A DNA stretch of 64,000 nucleotides from Sphingomonadales bacterium 39-57-19 (GCA_002282385.1 NCJG01000005.1:83718-147717), one strand, 5' to 3'; shown: positions 35,735 to 45,963, numbered from the stretch's first letter. The notes: a model not told the origin generated them from the letters alone. Numbers and translations: made by a program.

Positions 35735-35811
35735 GCACCCATAGCTCAGCTGGATAGAGCGCTGCCCTCCGAAGGCAGAGGCCAGAGGTTCGAATCCTCT
35801 TGGGTGCGCCA
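35735..35811 (+). tRNA. tRNA-Arg (anticodon CCG)
   Basis: A 77-nt cloverleaf. The acceptor stem GCACCCA pairs with TGGGTGC; the discriminator base is G and a genomic CCA follows. The D-arm is AGCTCAGCTGGATAGAGC. The anticodon stem is CTGCC/GGCAG with loop CTCCGAA, giving CCG, which reads CGG. The T-loop is GGTTCGAATCC. It sits in a 312-bp gap between the acyl-CoA dehydrogenase and the transketolase-like gene; nothing else was recognised in that gap. Confidence 0.97.
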
Positions 35812-35851
35812 AAGCAACCCCCAGCAGGGCCGGGCCAGCACCATAGCCAGT

Positions 35852-38194
35852 CTAACGTTTCAGAAACAGTTCCGCCATTGCATCAATGATGGCAGCCGCA
35901 TCAAGGCGGTAGGTGTCGTACAGATCGATTAGGTCACCCGTCTGGCCAAAACGATCCGTGCCCAGCGGACTTACCCGCATGCCTGTCACACCACCCAGCC
36001 ACGACAACGCGCCTGGCGAACCATCAATGACCGTCACGAGCCCAGCGTCAGGTGCCAAAACCGATAACAGATCTTCGGCATGGCACATTTGCATGGGATT
36101 ATCAGTCCAGCGCGCGGCCTTGCTGGCGGACCAGTCGCGATGCAGCACATCGGGCGAAGTCACATTTAACACGCCCAATCCGGGAATATCATCCGCCAAT
36201 TGGTCAAAAGCGGCCAGCACTTCAGGGGCAATTGCCCCTGTAAAAACAATAGCCGCTTCTGCGCCGGGGGCAGGTTGCCGCAACCAATAGCCGCCTTTTA
36301 ACGCGTCAGCTTCCCATTCGGAGCCTGCGCGTTTCACCTGCGGCACTTGGCGCGTGCTGAGGCGCAGATATACCGAGCTGCCGTCGGGCTTTTGCATATG
36401 CTCAAATGCCCAGCGCATGAACAATGCGACTTCATCGGCATAAGCCGGTTCGAAATAGGCAAGGCCAGGCTGCCCCATCCCGATCAGCGGCGTATTGATC
36501 GACTGGTGCGCACCGCCCTCTGGCCCCAAGGTCAATCCAGATGGCGTTCCAACCAGCAAGAAACGGGCATCGGAGTAGCAACCATAATTCAGCGCATCCA
36601 ATCCGCGCGCGATAAAGGGATCATACACCGTGCCAACGGGAATCAACCGCGTTCCAAAATGCGGCGCGGCAAGCCCCAGCGACGTGAGCAACAGAAAGAA
36701 GTTATTCTCCGCAATCCCGAGTTCAATATGCTGTCCCGCCGCATGTGCCGCCCATTTTTGTGCCGATGGAATTTTGGCATCACGGAAGATATCGGCCACA
36801 TCGGACCGGCGGAAAAGCCCGCGTTGGTTCACAAATCCGCCCAAATTGGTCGTCTGGGTAACGTCAGGCGCGGTTGTCACGATACGGTCGGCTAATGTCT
36901 CAGAGGATTTGGCGAGATCGAGCAAAACATTGCCAAATGCTGCTTGTGTCGACTGAACATCACCAGATGGAACAGGAAGGCGATCGGGAACGGCGATCAC
37001 CGACGCATCGGGCTCTTGCGGTTTGTGCGCGAGAACGCTTTGCCCGACGAAGTCTTTCAACTGCGTCGCGATATTTCCACCCAATCCAGCAAATGGTTCC
37101 CATTCCTGCCCGATATCAACGCCCATGCTCACGCGAAGCTGTTCAATCTGCGCGGGGTTCATCATTCCCGAATGATTGTCCTTATGCCCCGCGAGCGGCA
37201 GGCCGTAGCCTTTAACGGTATAGGCGATAAACAATGTCGGTCGGTCATCATCGGCGCTGTCGAACGCATCCATTAAAGACTCGATGCAATGACCGCCCAA
37301 ATTCGTCATCAGGGCCGCCAAACCGTCATCGTCAAAACTGTCGAGCAGCTTTGCCACATGCGGCTTACCGCCAATGTCCGCGATCAACCGTTCGCGCCAC
37401 GCCGCACCGCCCTTATAAGTGAGCACGGCAAAATCCGCATTGGGACAATTTTCAATCCAGTCCTCAAGCGATTTTCCGCCCGGCCGCGAGAATGCCGCAC
37501 GTTGCAACTTGCCATTCTTCAACGTGACAACACGCCAGCCGCAGGTTTCGAAAATATCATCAAAGCGCCGGAACATGCGGTCAGCGGTCGTGCTGTCCAG
37601 TGATTGGCGGTTATAATCAACCACCCACCAGCAATTGCGAATGTCGTGCTTATAGGCTTCGATCAAGCATTCGTAGATATTGCCTTCATCAAGCTCGGCG
37701 TCGCCCATCAGCGATATCATCCGGCCGGCATCCGCTTCATCTAGCGACCCATGCGCAACAAGATAATCCTGAACGAGGCTGGAAAAGGCCGTGATCGCAA
37801 CACCCAATCCGACCGAGCCGGTTGAAAAATCCACCGGGATTTTATCCTTGGTGCGTGACGGATAACTTTGTGCGCCGCCCAATGCGCGAAACTGCTGCAA
37901 TTGCTCCAATGATTGATGGCCCAGCAAATAATGGATGGCCTGCAACACGGGACCTGCATGGGGCTTCACCGACACCTTGTCTTGCGGGCGAAGCGCATGG
38001 AAATACAGCGCCGCCATAATCGCCGTCATCGAAGCACAACTGGCCTGATGACCGCCAACCTTAAGGCCGTCGCGCTTTTCCCGTAAATGGTTGGCGTTAT
38101 GGACAATCCATGACGACAACCAGCGGAGCCGCGCATCCAGCGTCTCAATCGTGGCGATTTTTTCTTTTCGGTGGTCAGTTAAGACGGTGGCCAT
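35852..38194 (-). CDS. Homodimeric 2-oxo acid dehydrogenase E1 / transketolase-like protein
   Basis: A 780-residue thiamine-diphosphate enzyme. The ThDP motif is GDAELDEGNIYECLIEAYKH through VVDYNRQSLD (near residues 185-220). The Tyr/His-rich N-terminal SMTAIMAALYFH, the middle KGYGLPLAGHKDNH and a C-terminal transketolase-type pyrimidine domain (GIAENNFFLLLTSLGLA; about 475-640) match the AceE/MdeB branch more than true transketolase. It is shorter than AceE (about 890). No E2 or E3 gene is adjacent, so its partner complex is unknown. A 208-bp gap separates it from the divergent permease. Branched or other 2-oxo acids are possible substrates. Confidence 0.78.
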   Translation of the reverse strand: MATVLTDHRKEKIATIETLDARLRWLSSWIVHNANHLREKRDGLKVGGHQASCASMTAIMAALYFHALRPQDKVSVKPHAGPVLQAIHYLLGHQSLEQLQQFRALGGAQSYPSRTKDKIPVDFSTGSVGLGVAITAFSSLVQDYLVAHGSLDEADAGRMISLMGDAELDEGNIYECLIEAYKHDIRNCWWVVDYNRQSLDSTTADRMFRRFDDIFETCGWRVVTLKNGKLQRAAFSRPGGKSLEDWIENCPNADFAVLTYKGGAAWRERLIADIGGKPHVAKLLDSFDDDGLAALMTNLGGHCIESLMDAFDSADDDRPTLFIAYTVKGYGLPLAGHKDNHSGMMNPAQIEQLRVSMGVDIGQEWEPFAGLGGNIATQLKDFVGQSVLAHKPQEPDASVIAVPDRLPVPSGDVQSTQAAFGNVLLDLAKSSETLADRIVTTAPDVTQTTNLGGFVNQRGLFRRSDVADIFRDAKIPSAQKWAAHAAGQHIELGIAENNFFLLLTSLGLAAPHFGTRLIPVGTVYDPFIARGLDALNYGCYSDARFLLVGTPSGLTLGPEGGAHQSINTPLIGMGQPGLAYFEPAYADEVALFMRWAFEHMQKPDGSSVYLRLSTRQVPQVKRAGSEWEADALKGGYWLRQPAPGAEAAIVFTGAIAPEVLAAFDQLADDIPGLGVLNVTSPDVLHRDWSASKAARWTDNPMQMCHAEDLLSVLAPDAGLVTVIDGSPGALSWLGGVTGMRVSPLGTDRFGQTGDLIDLYDTYRLDAAAIIDAMAELFLKR

Positions 38195-38402
38195 TTCGGT
38201 TATTACATCCCCTCGCCCGTTCCATATCAGCCCATCAGGCGCATGTCAGTCTAATGCCGCGGCTTATAAGCAAAAATTATAACCTGTGCGTTCCAACTTT
38301 TCGCAACGAAAGGCGGCTTGTATCACATTTGTTTGTTACCCGTCATTTACAGATCGCTTGTTTCGAAGCTAGAACCGTTTTGAACGAGGGGGAATCCGAC
38401 AC
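38195..38402. promoter_or_regulatory. Divergent promoter region of the 2-oxo acid E1 and permease genes
   Basis: No gene is seen here. The 208 bp serve both directions. Two copies of TTATAA lie close together around 38265-38283, separated by an A-rich spacer; they may be part of a promoter or binding site. Confidence 0.3.
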
Positions 38403-39797
38403 ATGGATACAAGCTTAGCGACGCAACCAGCAGGGACTGGGTCGAACGAACTTAGCCGAACACTCAAGTCCCGGCATGTTTCGATGATCACATTTGGCGG
38501 CATCATCGGTGCTGGCCTGTTTGTTGGTTCATCGACGGCCATCAGCACAATCGGGCCTGCTGCCGTTATAAGCTACGCATTGGCGGGATTTCTCGTCTTA
38601 CTCGTCATGCGGATGATTTCCGAAATGGCGATGGCGATGCCCGGTGTTCAAACCTTTCCCGATTTTGCCCGTACCGGCGTCGGTAATTGGGCGGGATTTC
38701 TTGTCGGATGGCTCTATTGGTATTTCTGGGTCGTCGTGATCGCAATTGAGGCAATTGCGGGCGCGAAGATTATAAACAGCTGGTTTCCGATGCTTGAAGT
38801 TTGGCAAATCGGTGTGGCGTTGATGGCCATATTGACCGCGGTTAATTTGATGTCCGCCAAATCCTACGGAGAATTCGAATTCTGGTTCGCCTCCACCAAG
38901 GTTGTGGCGATTATCGTCTTCATTCTGGCTGCCGCCGCTTATGCAACGGGCATCACGTCGCCCTCCGGTCCGACTTTTTCAAACCTGACCGCACATGGTG
39001 GTTTTGCACCAGCGGGTGTGGCGGCCATTTTTGTTGGCGTTTCAACGACGATATTTTCGCTTTGCGGCGCCGAAATCGCGACGCTGGCGGCCGCAGAATC
39101 CGAAGATGGCGCAAACACCATCGCGCGTATGACGATATCGGTATCGACGCGCATTTTGATTTTCTTCGTGTTGTCGATCCTGATGATCGTCTCCATCGTG
39201 CCATGGAACGAAATCGAAGTTGGCGTATCACCATTTGCCCAAGCTATGCGCGTCATGGGTTATCCCGCCGCCGATCTGATTATGAATAGCATCGTGCTTG
39301 TCGCAGTTCTGTCGTGCCTGAACTCGGGCATCTATATCACATCACGCGCCATGTTCGGTCTCGCCAAAAATGGCGATGCGCCGCAATCTTGTGTGCAATT
39401 GAGCAAAGCGAAAGTGCCTGCCCGTGCGATCCTGATCGCGAGCCTCTTCAGCTATGTCGCACTTGCCGCATCGGTGCTGTCGCCGGACAGGGTGTTCAAT
39501 TTTCTGGTGAATGCTTCGGGCGCGGTCATGCTGTTTATCTATCTGCTGATTGCTTGGGCACAGCTGCGGCTCCGCGCCGATTTCGAAGCGACTGCCCCTG
39601 AAAAGCTGAAGCTCAAAATGTGGTTCCATCCTTATGGCACATGGACGGCCATTGCCGGGATGGTCGGCGTTCTGGTGCTGATGGGCGTTTCGACATCGCA
39701 CGCGATTGAACTTTGGACCAGCGTTCTGGTGGCGGCGCTCTTTTTGGTTGGATATTGGGTCAAATGCCGCGTGCAAGCAAAGCAGCGGAAAAATTAA
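38403..39797 (+). CDS. APC-superfamily amino acid permease
   Basis: A 464-residue inner-membrane transporter with about 12 helices. The N-terminal LKSRHVSMITFGGIIGAGLF is the classic amino-acid transporter (AAT) signature with the unwound first helix. It also has GAEIATLAAAESEDG near residue 225, typical of GabP/AroP-like members, and a hydrophilic loop CLNSGIYITSRAMFGLAKNG near 300. Following it by 97 bp on the same strand is an omega-aminotransferase, so the substrate may be an omega-amino acid such as GABA or beta-alanine; this is inference. Confidence 0.9.
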   Translation: MDTSLATQPAGTGSNELSRTLKSRHVSMITFGGIIGAGLFVGSSTAISTIGPAAVISYALAGFLVLLVMRMISEMAMAMPGVQTFPDFARTGVGNWAGFLVGWLYWYFWVVVIAIEAIAGAKIINSWFPMLEVWQIGVALMAILTAVNLMSAKSYGEFEFWFASTKVVAIIVFILAAAAYATGITSPSGPTFSNLTAHGGFAPAGVAAIFVGVSTTIFSLCGAEIATLAAAESEDGANTIARMTISVSTRILIFFVLSILMIVSIVPWNEIEVGVSPFAQAMRVMGYPAADLIMNSIVLVAVLSCLNSGIYITSRAMFGLAKNGDAPQSCVQLSKAKVPARAILIASLFSYVALAASVLSPDRVFNFLVNASGAVMLFIYLLIAWAQLRLRADFEATAPEKLKLKMWFHPYGTWTAIAGMVGVLVLMGVSTSHAIELWTSVLVAALFLVGYWVKCRVQAKQRKN

Positions 39798-39894
39798 TGC
39801 CCACCAAAATTTTCCGGACGCAACAATCTTTTCAATCACGGATAATGGCCTGCATATCGCATAAGCATATGAAACTGGTTGCTGGAGCGAATGG

Positions 39895-41211
39895 ATGAAA
39901 CTGGAAAACGACCCCTTAGCGGCATTTTGGATGCCGTTTACTGCGAACCGGGCGTTCAAAACCACGCCGCGTCAGCTGGCGTCGGCAAAGGACATGCATT
40001 ATACCAGCGACGACGGACGCCAGATCCTTGACGGTACCGCTGGCCTATGGGCGGTAAACGCAGGCCATTGCCGCGCACCGATTGTCGAGGCGATCCAGAA
40101 ATGCGCGGCCGAGCTGGACTATGCCCCGCCATTCCAATTGGGGCACCCGCTCGCGTTTGAACTGGCGTCGCGTCTGGCGACGATCATGCCTGAGGGGCTG
40201 GACCGCATTTTCTTTACCAATTCGGGATCCGAATCGGTCGACACCGCGTTGAAGATTGCGCTCGCTTATCAACGCGCCATTGGACAAGGCACGCGCACGC
40301 GCCTAATTGGACGTGAGCGTGGTTATAATGGCGTTGGCTTTGGCGGTATTTCGGTCGGCGGCATCGTCAACAACCGGCGGCAATTTGGCACCTTGTTAAC
40401 GGGCGTCGACCATCTGCCGCACACCCATAATCTGGAACATAACGCCTTCACCATGGGTCGCCCAGAATGGGGCGCGCATCTTGCTGACAATCTTGAGGCT
40501 ATCGTCGCGCTGCATGGCGCCGAAACCATTGCCGCAGTAATTGTGGAACCCATGGCGGGGTCAACCGGCGTTCTGGTACCCCCGATTGGCTATCTCGAAA
40601 AACTGCGTGAAATCACGCGCAAGCACGGCATTGTGCTGATCTTTGACGAAGTCATCACCGCCTTTGGCCGTGTCGGCGGCACCACGGCATCCGAAACGCT
40701 CGGCGTGACGCCAGACATCATCACGATGGCAAAGGGCCTTACCAACGCCGCCGTGCCTATGGGCGCGGTTGCGGTCAGCCGCCACATCCATGACGGTGTT
40801 GTAGAGGGCGGCCCTGATGGCATCGAATTGTTCCACGGCTACACCTATTCCGGCCACCCCTTGGCAGCGGCAGCAGCCCTTGCGACGCTTGACCTATACA
40901 AGTCGGAAGGGATTTTTGAGCATGCGAGCTCGCTGCACAATTATTGGCAGGATGCAGTGCACAGCCTGAAGGGCAAACGGCACATTATCGATATCCGCAA
41001 TATGGGCATTGTTGCTGCCATAGAGCTTGCGCCGCATGCAGACGGCGTTGGCAAGCGCGGCATGCAGTTGTTCCACAAATGCTTCGACAATGGTTTACTG
41101 GTCCGCGCGACCGGCGACATCATCGCATTGTCGCCGCCGCTCATTCTCGAAAAAGCGCATATCGACGAAATCGTTGGACGTATCGGCGAGCTGATTGAAA
41201 CTGTCGACTAA
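39895..41211 (+). CDS. Class III omega-aminotransferase (beta-alanine:pyruvate type)
   Basis: PLP-dependent transaminase for omega-amino acids or amines. The 438 residues begin with FWMPFTANRAFK, the start typical of beta-alanine:pyruvate transaminases. Cofactor features are NSGSESVDTALK (phosphate binding), EPMAGSTGVLVPP, IFDEVITAFGRVG (Asp to pyridine N) and TMAKGLTNAAVPMGAV with the Schiff-base Lys near residue 281. Length is normal. With the permease upstream it may feed a semialdehyde into central metabolism. Converges with the MDR oxidoreductase, 4-bp overlap. Confidence 0.92.
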   Translation: MKLENDPLAAFWMPFTANRAFKTTPRQLASAKDMHYTSDDGRQILDGTAGLWAVNAGHCRAPIVEAIQKCAAELDYAPPFQLGHPLAFELASRLATIMPEGLDRIFFTNSGSESVDTALKIALAYQRAIGQGTRTRLIGRERGYNGVGFGGISVGGIVNNRRQFGTLLTGVDHLPHTHNLEHNAFTMGRPEWGAHLADNLEAIVALHGAETIAAVIVEPMAGSTGVLVPPIGYLEKLREITRKHGIVLIFDEVITAFGRVGGTTASETLGVTPDIITMAKGLTNAAVPMGAVAVSRHIHDGVVEGGPDGIELFHGYTYSGHPLAAAAALATLDLYKSEGIFEHASSLHNYWQDAVHSLKGKRHIIDIRNMGIVAAIELAPHADGVGKRGMQLFHKCFDNGLLVRATGDIIALSPPLILEKAHIDEIVGRIGELIETVD

Positions 41212-42260
41212 AGCGACAGCACAATCTTTCCGACATGCTGCTTCGTCAAAAACGCTTCTTGCGCTTTGACGATGTCGAATAAGTCGTAAGTGGCTGCGAC
41301 CACGGGCCGGATTTCGCCGCGTTCAATATAGGAGACGAGGTTTGCAAAAACCTGCGGTTCTAAAACCGTGCAACCGATCAGCCGTAAATCCTTGAGATAG
41401 AGCGTCCGAAGGTCAAGATCGACAACAGGCCCCGAAATCGCACCCGATACGCCGTAGCGGCCCCCGCGCTTTAGGACGTTCAGGATTTCGCCGAACTGCG
41501 CACCACCGACAATATCGACAGCGGCGTCGAAATATTCTTGCCCGAACAATGATAGCAAATTGGCATCGCGCGGAATGACTTGGGACGCGCCGAGCGCGCG
41601 GACGCTATCGGCCTTTGCATCTGCTGCCATGGCGATGACCTCTGCCCCGCGCCGTTTCGCAAGCTGGACTGCCGCTGAGCCAACGCCGCCTGATGCCCCC
41701 GTGATGAGTACGCGCTCACCTGCCTGCACATTGATACGGGTCAGGATGTTTTCCGCAGTAGCATAAGCGCAGGGAAAGCTAGCCAGTTCGATGTCCGATA
41801 GCGCAGATTCAACGCGGTGCGCATGAACCGAAGGAACGCAGGCATAGTCCGCAAAGCCGCCATCGACTTCCGAACCGAAATAGAGAATGTCGTAACGGCT
41901 CGCGCCGCAAAAGACGGGTTCGACCAAGACCCGTTCACCGATGCGGGCGGGATCGACATTATCGCCGACTGCGACAATCCTCCCGCACGCATCTGCACCC
42001 TGAATGCGCGGAAATTGAAATGTGGCACCGGACCAGCCATCGTCGCCCGCGCCTTCAAGTCCTTCTGCAGCGCCAACGTCCGTCGCCTCTGCGACCGATT
42101 TGGAATACCAGCCAATCCGCGTGTTGATATCCGTATTGTTGACGCCCGCCGCGCTAACACGGATCAGGACGTCATTAACACCCGGCTTTGGTACCGGCAC
42201 ATCATCACGCAATTCCAGCTTTTCATAACCACCATGGCCGGTCAGCAAAACTGCCCGCAT
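41208..42260 (-). CDS. MDR-family NADPH:quinone oxidoreductase-like protein
   Basis: A 350-residue medium-chain dehydrogenase/reductase. ATG at 42260 begins MRAVLLTGHGGYEKLELRD. The cofactor loop GASGGVGSAAVQLAKRRGAE (near residue 185) is the NADPH-binding motif. The catalytic-zinc cysteine pattern of alcohol dehydrogenases is absent, so it is of the zinc-free quinone oxidoreductase/crotonyl-CoA reductase type. It is the last gene of the minus-strand N-demethylation operon, 14 bp after the Rieske gene. It may supply electrons or act on a product; neither is proven. Confidence 0.85.
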   Translation of the reverse strand: MRAVLLTGHGGYEKLELRDDVPVPKPGVNDVLIRVSAAGVNNTDINTRIGWYSKSVAEATDVGAAEGLEGAGDDGWSGATFQFPRIQGADACGRIVAVGDNVDPARIGERVLVEPVFCGASRYDILYFGSEVDGGFADYACVPSVHAHRVESALSDIELASFPCAYATAENILTRINVQAGERVLITGASGGVGSAAVQLAKRRGAEVIAMAADAKADSVRALGASQVIPRDANLLSLFGQEYFDAAVDIVGGAQFGEILNVLKRGGRYGVSGAISGPVVDLDLRTLYLKDLRLIGCTVLEPQVFANLVSYIERGEIRPVVAATYDLFDIVKAQEAFLTKQHVGKIVLSL

Positions 42261-42274
42261 GTTGGCGGCAATGG

Positions 42275-43519
42275 TCACTCGGCGCGCGCCAGCCCGAACT
42301 GGTTGAGATACCATTTCTGGAACTTAAGAACGCTGCCCTCTTGATCAGAATAGCGACCAGGGCGGTAACGAGTCGACATAATGCCCGCCTGATTATTTTC
42401 GGTGATGACTTTGTCCTGCGTGGTTGTCGCGTGATAGCCCCAGGTCATCTTTTCAATGTCAACTTGGTCTTCTGTCGCACGGCCATCCACAAGCCAGATC
42501 ATTTCCACATCGGTTTCCAGCGCGCCGCGCGGGGTGAACTGGAACAGGATAGCGAAATGGTCGTCGGCAACAATTTGACTGAACGGGCTGAAGCTTAGGT
42601 GCATCCGGCCGCCATCTGCCTTTGTCCGTTTGCCCATCAATGGCGCAGGCGCTGAACCGTCTTGCGTTTCCGATGACCAGCCATCCTTGTTCATCCGCTG
42701 CATCAACAGGCGCAGGTGGCTGCTTTCGGGGGCGTCGTCGATATTACCGATTGGCCGTCCTGCCGCTGCTGCACTCTCTTCCCAAGCCTGCAACTTGGGG
42801 GTGAAGCTTGCAATGGCGTCAGCAGGCCCCGAACTTGGCCCAGCGCCAACGGCAACGATCGACTCTGATGCATGCATTGAGCAGAATTCCGGATGCGAAG
42901 GCACACAATGATAGCATTCAAAGAAATTCTCGATGACCAGCTTCCAATTGGCGGTCGTGGGATAGCTGCCGGCGTGCGCGATCCGCGCATCAGCAAAACC
43001 GTGATAGTCGAGAATTGCGCCCATGTCGCCAAAGGTCGCGTCAAAATCGTCCGGTTCGCCCTCGCTCATGTTGATGAAAATCAGGCCATGAAAAACGCGG
43101 ATATGGCACGCGAACAGACTGTTTTCGGCTTTGTCGAAATCCTCCGGCATTAACCGCGCGGAGATCAAGCGGCCATCAAGCCCAAATGTCCATGCATGAT
43201 AGGGGCAGACCAGACGCGGCGCATTGCCGCTTTCCGACTGACAAATCGTCGAACCCCGGTGACGGCAGACGTTGAAAAATGCGCGGACGCTTTCGCTGTT
43301 TTCGCGAATGACGATAATCTGTTCATTACCGACCCGGTACAGGAAATAATCACCTTTTTCCGGGATGCGTGACACATGGCCGGCCAGCAGCCATTTCTGG
43401 CTGATGATTTCGTCAAAGTCCGCTTTGAACACCGCATCGCTGGTGTAAAATTCCTGATCAAAGCTGTATCCAACCTGCGTGTTTGCAGCGAGGCGGCCCA
43501 TAAGTTCAGTGTGCGACAT
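42275..43519 (-). CDS. Rieske non-heme iron oxygenase (betaine N-demethylase type)
   Basis: A 414-residue Rieske oxygenase alpha subunit. The [2Fe-2S] ligands are Cys/His in CRHRGSTIC and CPYHAW (about residues 86-110). The mononuclear iron site is NFFECYHCVPSHPEF (two His), with a distant Asp. The protein resembles glycine betaine/stachydrine demethylases (GbcA-like) more than aromatic dioxygenases: there is no beta subunit, and FAD/GcvT dehydrogenases are adjacent. It would remove a methyl group as formaldehyde. The ATG shares a base with the previous stop (TAATG). No GbcB-type reductase is encoded nearby. Confidence 0.88.
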   Translation of the reverse strand: MSHTELMGRLAANTQVGYSFDQEFYTSDAVFKADFDEIISQKWLLAGHVSRIPEKGDYFLYRVGNEQIIVIRENSESVRAFFNVCRHRGSTICQSESGNAPRLVCPYHAWTFGLDGRLISARLMPEDFDKAENSLFACHIRVFHGLIFINMSEGEPDDFDATFGDMGAILDYHGFADARIAHAGSYPTTANWKLVIENFFECYHCVPSHPEFCSMHASESIVAVGAGPSSGPADAIASFTPKLQAWEESAAAAGRPIGNIDDAPESSHLRLLMQRMNKDGWSSETQDGSAPAPLMGKRTKADGGRMHLSFSPFSQIVADDHFAILFQFTPRGALETDVEMIWLVDGRATEDQVDIEKMTWGYHATTTQDKVITENNQAGIMSTRYRPGRYSDQEGSVLKFQKWYLNQFGLARAE

Positions 43520-45963
43520 TAGATTTTGATCCGTGCATTTGTGGGGTCATAAAAAGGTTTGAGCGACGCGGTGACGGGATAGCGGACACCGGCAATCTCG
43601 ATTTCATAATCATCAGCGCCAATTGGCCCGACGACACCGCCGTCGGCGGCATCGACATAGCCAAGGCCGCACGCGCCGCCCAGCGTATGGGTATACATTC
43701 CGGAACGAATATAGCCGGCGATCCGGTCGCCCTGCCAAATCGGTTCATTGTGATAGAGCATTGGTTCTGGTGATTTGACCAAGAACTGCACAAGGCGCTG
43801 CTTAAGGCCTGCTTCCTTCTGCGCGGCCAAAGCCTCACGCCCGATGAAGCCACCCGCCTTGTCCATCTTCACCGCAAAGCCAAGGCCAGCTTCCAACGGT
43901 GTATCCTCATCCGTGATGTCATGGCCCCAATGGCGATAGGCCTTTTCCATGCGAAGCGCGTTCAGCGCGTGATAGCCGCAATGTTTTAATCCAAACGCCG
44001 CGCCAGCCGCGACGATCGCATCATATACGCCCGCCATGAACTCGGTGGGAATATACAGCTCCCACCCCAGCTCACCGACATAGGTGATGCGCGATGCGCG
44101 CACGATGGCATAGCCCAACTCAATCTCTTGCGAGGTCGCAAAGGGGAACGCCTCATGCGACAGGTCATTGGGGCTAATCGATTGCAGCAACGCGCGGCTG
44201 TTGGGCCCCATGATCGAAATCACGCCCATGCCCGACGACACATTGGTCAGCACGGCATGAGCATCGTCGGGCGTATGGCGTTTCAACCAGTTGAAATCCT
44301 TCACCTCGGTTTCAGCGCCGGTGACGATCAGATATGCCGTTTCCGAAAGGCGTGTGACGGTCAGGTCAGCCTCAATCCCGCCTTTTTCATTGAGCCATTG
44401 GGTATAGACCAGCTTGCCCGGGGCAACATCGACGTCGTTGGCGCAAACGCGGTTGAGCACGGCCATGGCGTCGCGACCTTCAAGACGGAATTTGGCGAAA
44501 CTTGATTGGTCGAACAGGCCAACCGCTTCGCGCACGGCCTTGCATTCCTCTGCATTGGCTTCAAACCAGTTCTGGCGGCCATAGCTATATTCATATTCGG
44601 GTGTGCTGCCGGGTTCACCATACCAGTTGGCACGTTCCCAACCAAAGGCTTCGCCAAAACACGCACCTTGCGCGACGAGCCGGTCGTGCAGTGCCGATTT
44701 GCGCACCCCGCGTGCGGTTTCATATTGCTTGAACGGATAATGCGTCGCGTACAATAAGCCGAGGCTTTCGGTAACGCGTTCGCGCAGATATTTGCGGTTA
44801 ATCTGGAACGGCATGTTGCGGCGGATATCGACGGTCCACAGGTCTGCAGGCGGAATACCATCGCGGATCCAGTCCGCCATGACCTTACCCACGCCACCCG
44901 CGGATTGCAGGCCGATGGAATTGAGGCCAGCGGCAACAAAGCAGCCTTTCAATTCAGCACTTTCACCCAGATGGTATCGCACGTCCGGGGTGAAGCTTTC
45001 GGGACCGCAGAAGAATTTTTGAATGCCCGCTTTTTCTAGCGCAGGCACACGGCGCATCGCATCGATCAGCAATGGTTCGAAATGTTCGAAGCTTCCCGCA
45101 ATTTCATCGAAACAGAAATCTTCGGATATGCCGTCCATACCCCACGGCCGCGCATTGGGTTCAAATGCGCCGACAAGCAGCTTGCCCGCGTCATATTTAT
45201 AATAACCACAATAATCATAATCGCGCAGAACCGGCAGTGTATTGTCGATGCCTTCGACGCCTTCAAATAGAACATAATAATGCTCACATGCGTGCAATGG
45301 CGCAGCAACGCCAACGCTGGCGGCCAAATCACGCGTCCACATACCACCGCAGATGACGACATAATCAGCGTCAATCGAGCCATCGTCCGTATCTACGCCC
45401 GTGATGCGATCACCATTGTGGCGGATTCTGGTGACTTTGGTGTTTTCAAAGATTTTCGCGCCGCCAGTGCGGGCACCCTTGGCCAAGGCCTGCGTGATAT
45501 CGACTGCATTTGCATAGCCGTCGCTTGGGATATGAATGCCGCCGACGACATCATCGACATTGACGATATGGGCCAGTTCTTTGATTTCTTGTGGTGTTAC
45601 GACATGCACAGGCAGGTCAAATACCTTGGCCATGGATGCGCTGCGCTTTAGTTCCTCAAAGCGTTCGGCATTGGTGGCCATCGATATCGAACCGCACTGG
45701 CGATAGCCCGTTGCCTGGCCCGTCTCGGCCTCAAGCCCGCGATAGAGCTCGCCAGTATATTTTGCGAGCTTGGTCATGTTGATGCTGGGCCGCAATTGCC
45801 CGACCAACCCCGCCGCATGCCATGTCGTGCCGCTGGTCAATTGCTTGCGTTCCAGCAAGACCACGTCGTCCCAGCCGATCTTGGTCAGGTGATATGCAAT
45901 CGAACAGCCGATGACACCGCCACCGATAATGACGACTTTTGCCTTTTTGGGTAATTCAGCCAC
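43519..45963 (-). CDS. FAD-dependent N-methyl-amine dehydrogenase with GcvT domain (copy 2)
   Basis: An 814-residue fusion: N-terminal DAO-type FAD domain (VVIIGGGVIGCSIAYHL, about residues 10-380) and C-terminal GcvT/aminomethyltransferase domain (about 430-805). The motif TSGTTWHAAGL contains the His that carries covalent FAD in dimethylglycine and sarcosine dehydrogenases. The GcvT part would transfer the methyl group to tetrahydrofolate as methylene-THF. Length matches dimethylglycine dehydrogenase. It follows a paralogue after 5 bp. Which of the two takes the dimethyl and which the monomethyl substrate cannot be told by eye. Confidence 0.9.
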   Translation of the reverse strand: MAELPKKAKVVIIGGGVIGCSIAYHLTKIGWDDVVLLERKQLTSGTTWHAAGLVGQLRPSINMTKLAKYTGELYRGLEAETGQATGYRQCGSISMATNAERFEELKRSASMAKVFDLPVHVVTPQEIKELAHIVNVDDVVGGIHIPSDGYANAVDITQALAKGARTGGAKIFENTKVTRIRHNGDRITGVDTDDGSIDADYVVICGGMWTRDLAASVGVAAPLHACEHYYVLFEGVEGIDNTLPVLRDYDYCGYYKYDAGKLLVGAFEPNARPWGMDGISEDFCFDEIAGSFEHFEPLLIDAMRRVPALEKAGIQKFFCGPESFTPDVRYHLGESAELKGCFVAAGLNSIGLQSAGGVGKVMADWIRDGIPPADLWTVDIRRNMPFQINRKYLRERVTESLGLLYATHYPFKQYETARGVRKSALHDRLVAQGACFGEAFGWERANWYGEPGSTPEYEYSYGRQNWFEANAEECKAVREAVGLFDQSSFAKFRLEGRDAMAVLNRVCANDVDVAPGKLVYTQWLNEKGGIEADLTVTRLSETAYLIVTGAETEVKDFNWLKRHTPDDAHAVLTNVSSGMGVISIMGPNSRALLQSISPNDLSHEAFPFATSQEIELGYAIVRASRITYVGELGWELYIPTEFMAGVYDAIVAAGAAFGLKHCGYHALNALRMEKAYRHWGHDITDEDTPLEAGLGFAVKMDKAGGFIGREALAAQKEAGLKQRLVQFLVKSPEPMLYHNEPIWQGDRIAGYIRSGMYTHTLGGACGLGYVDAADGGVVGPIGADDYEIEIAGVRYPVTASLKPFYDPTNARIKI

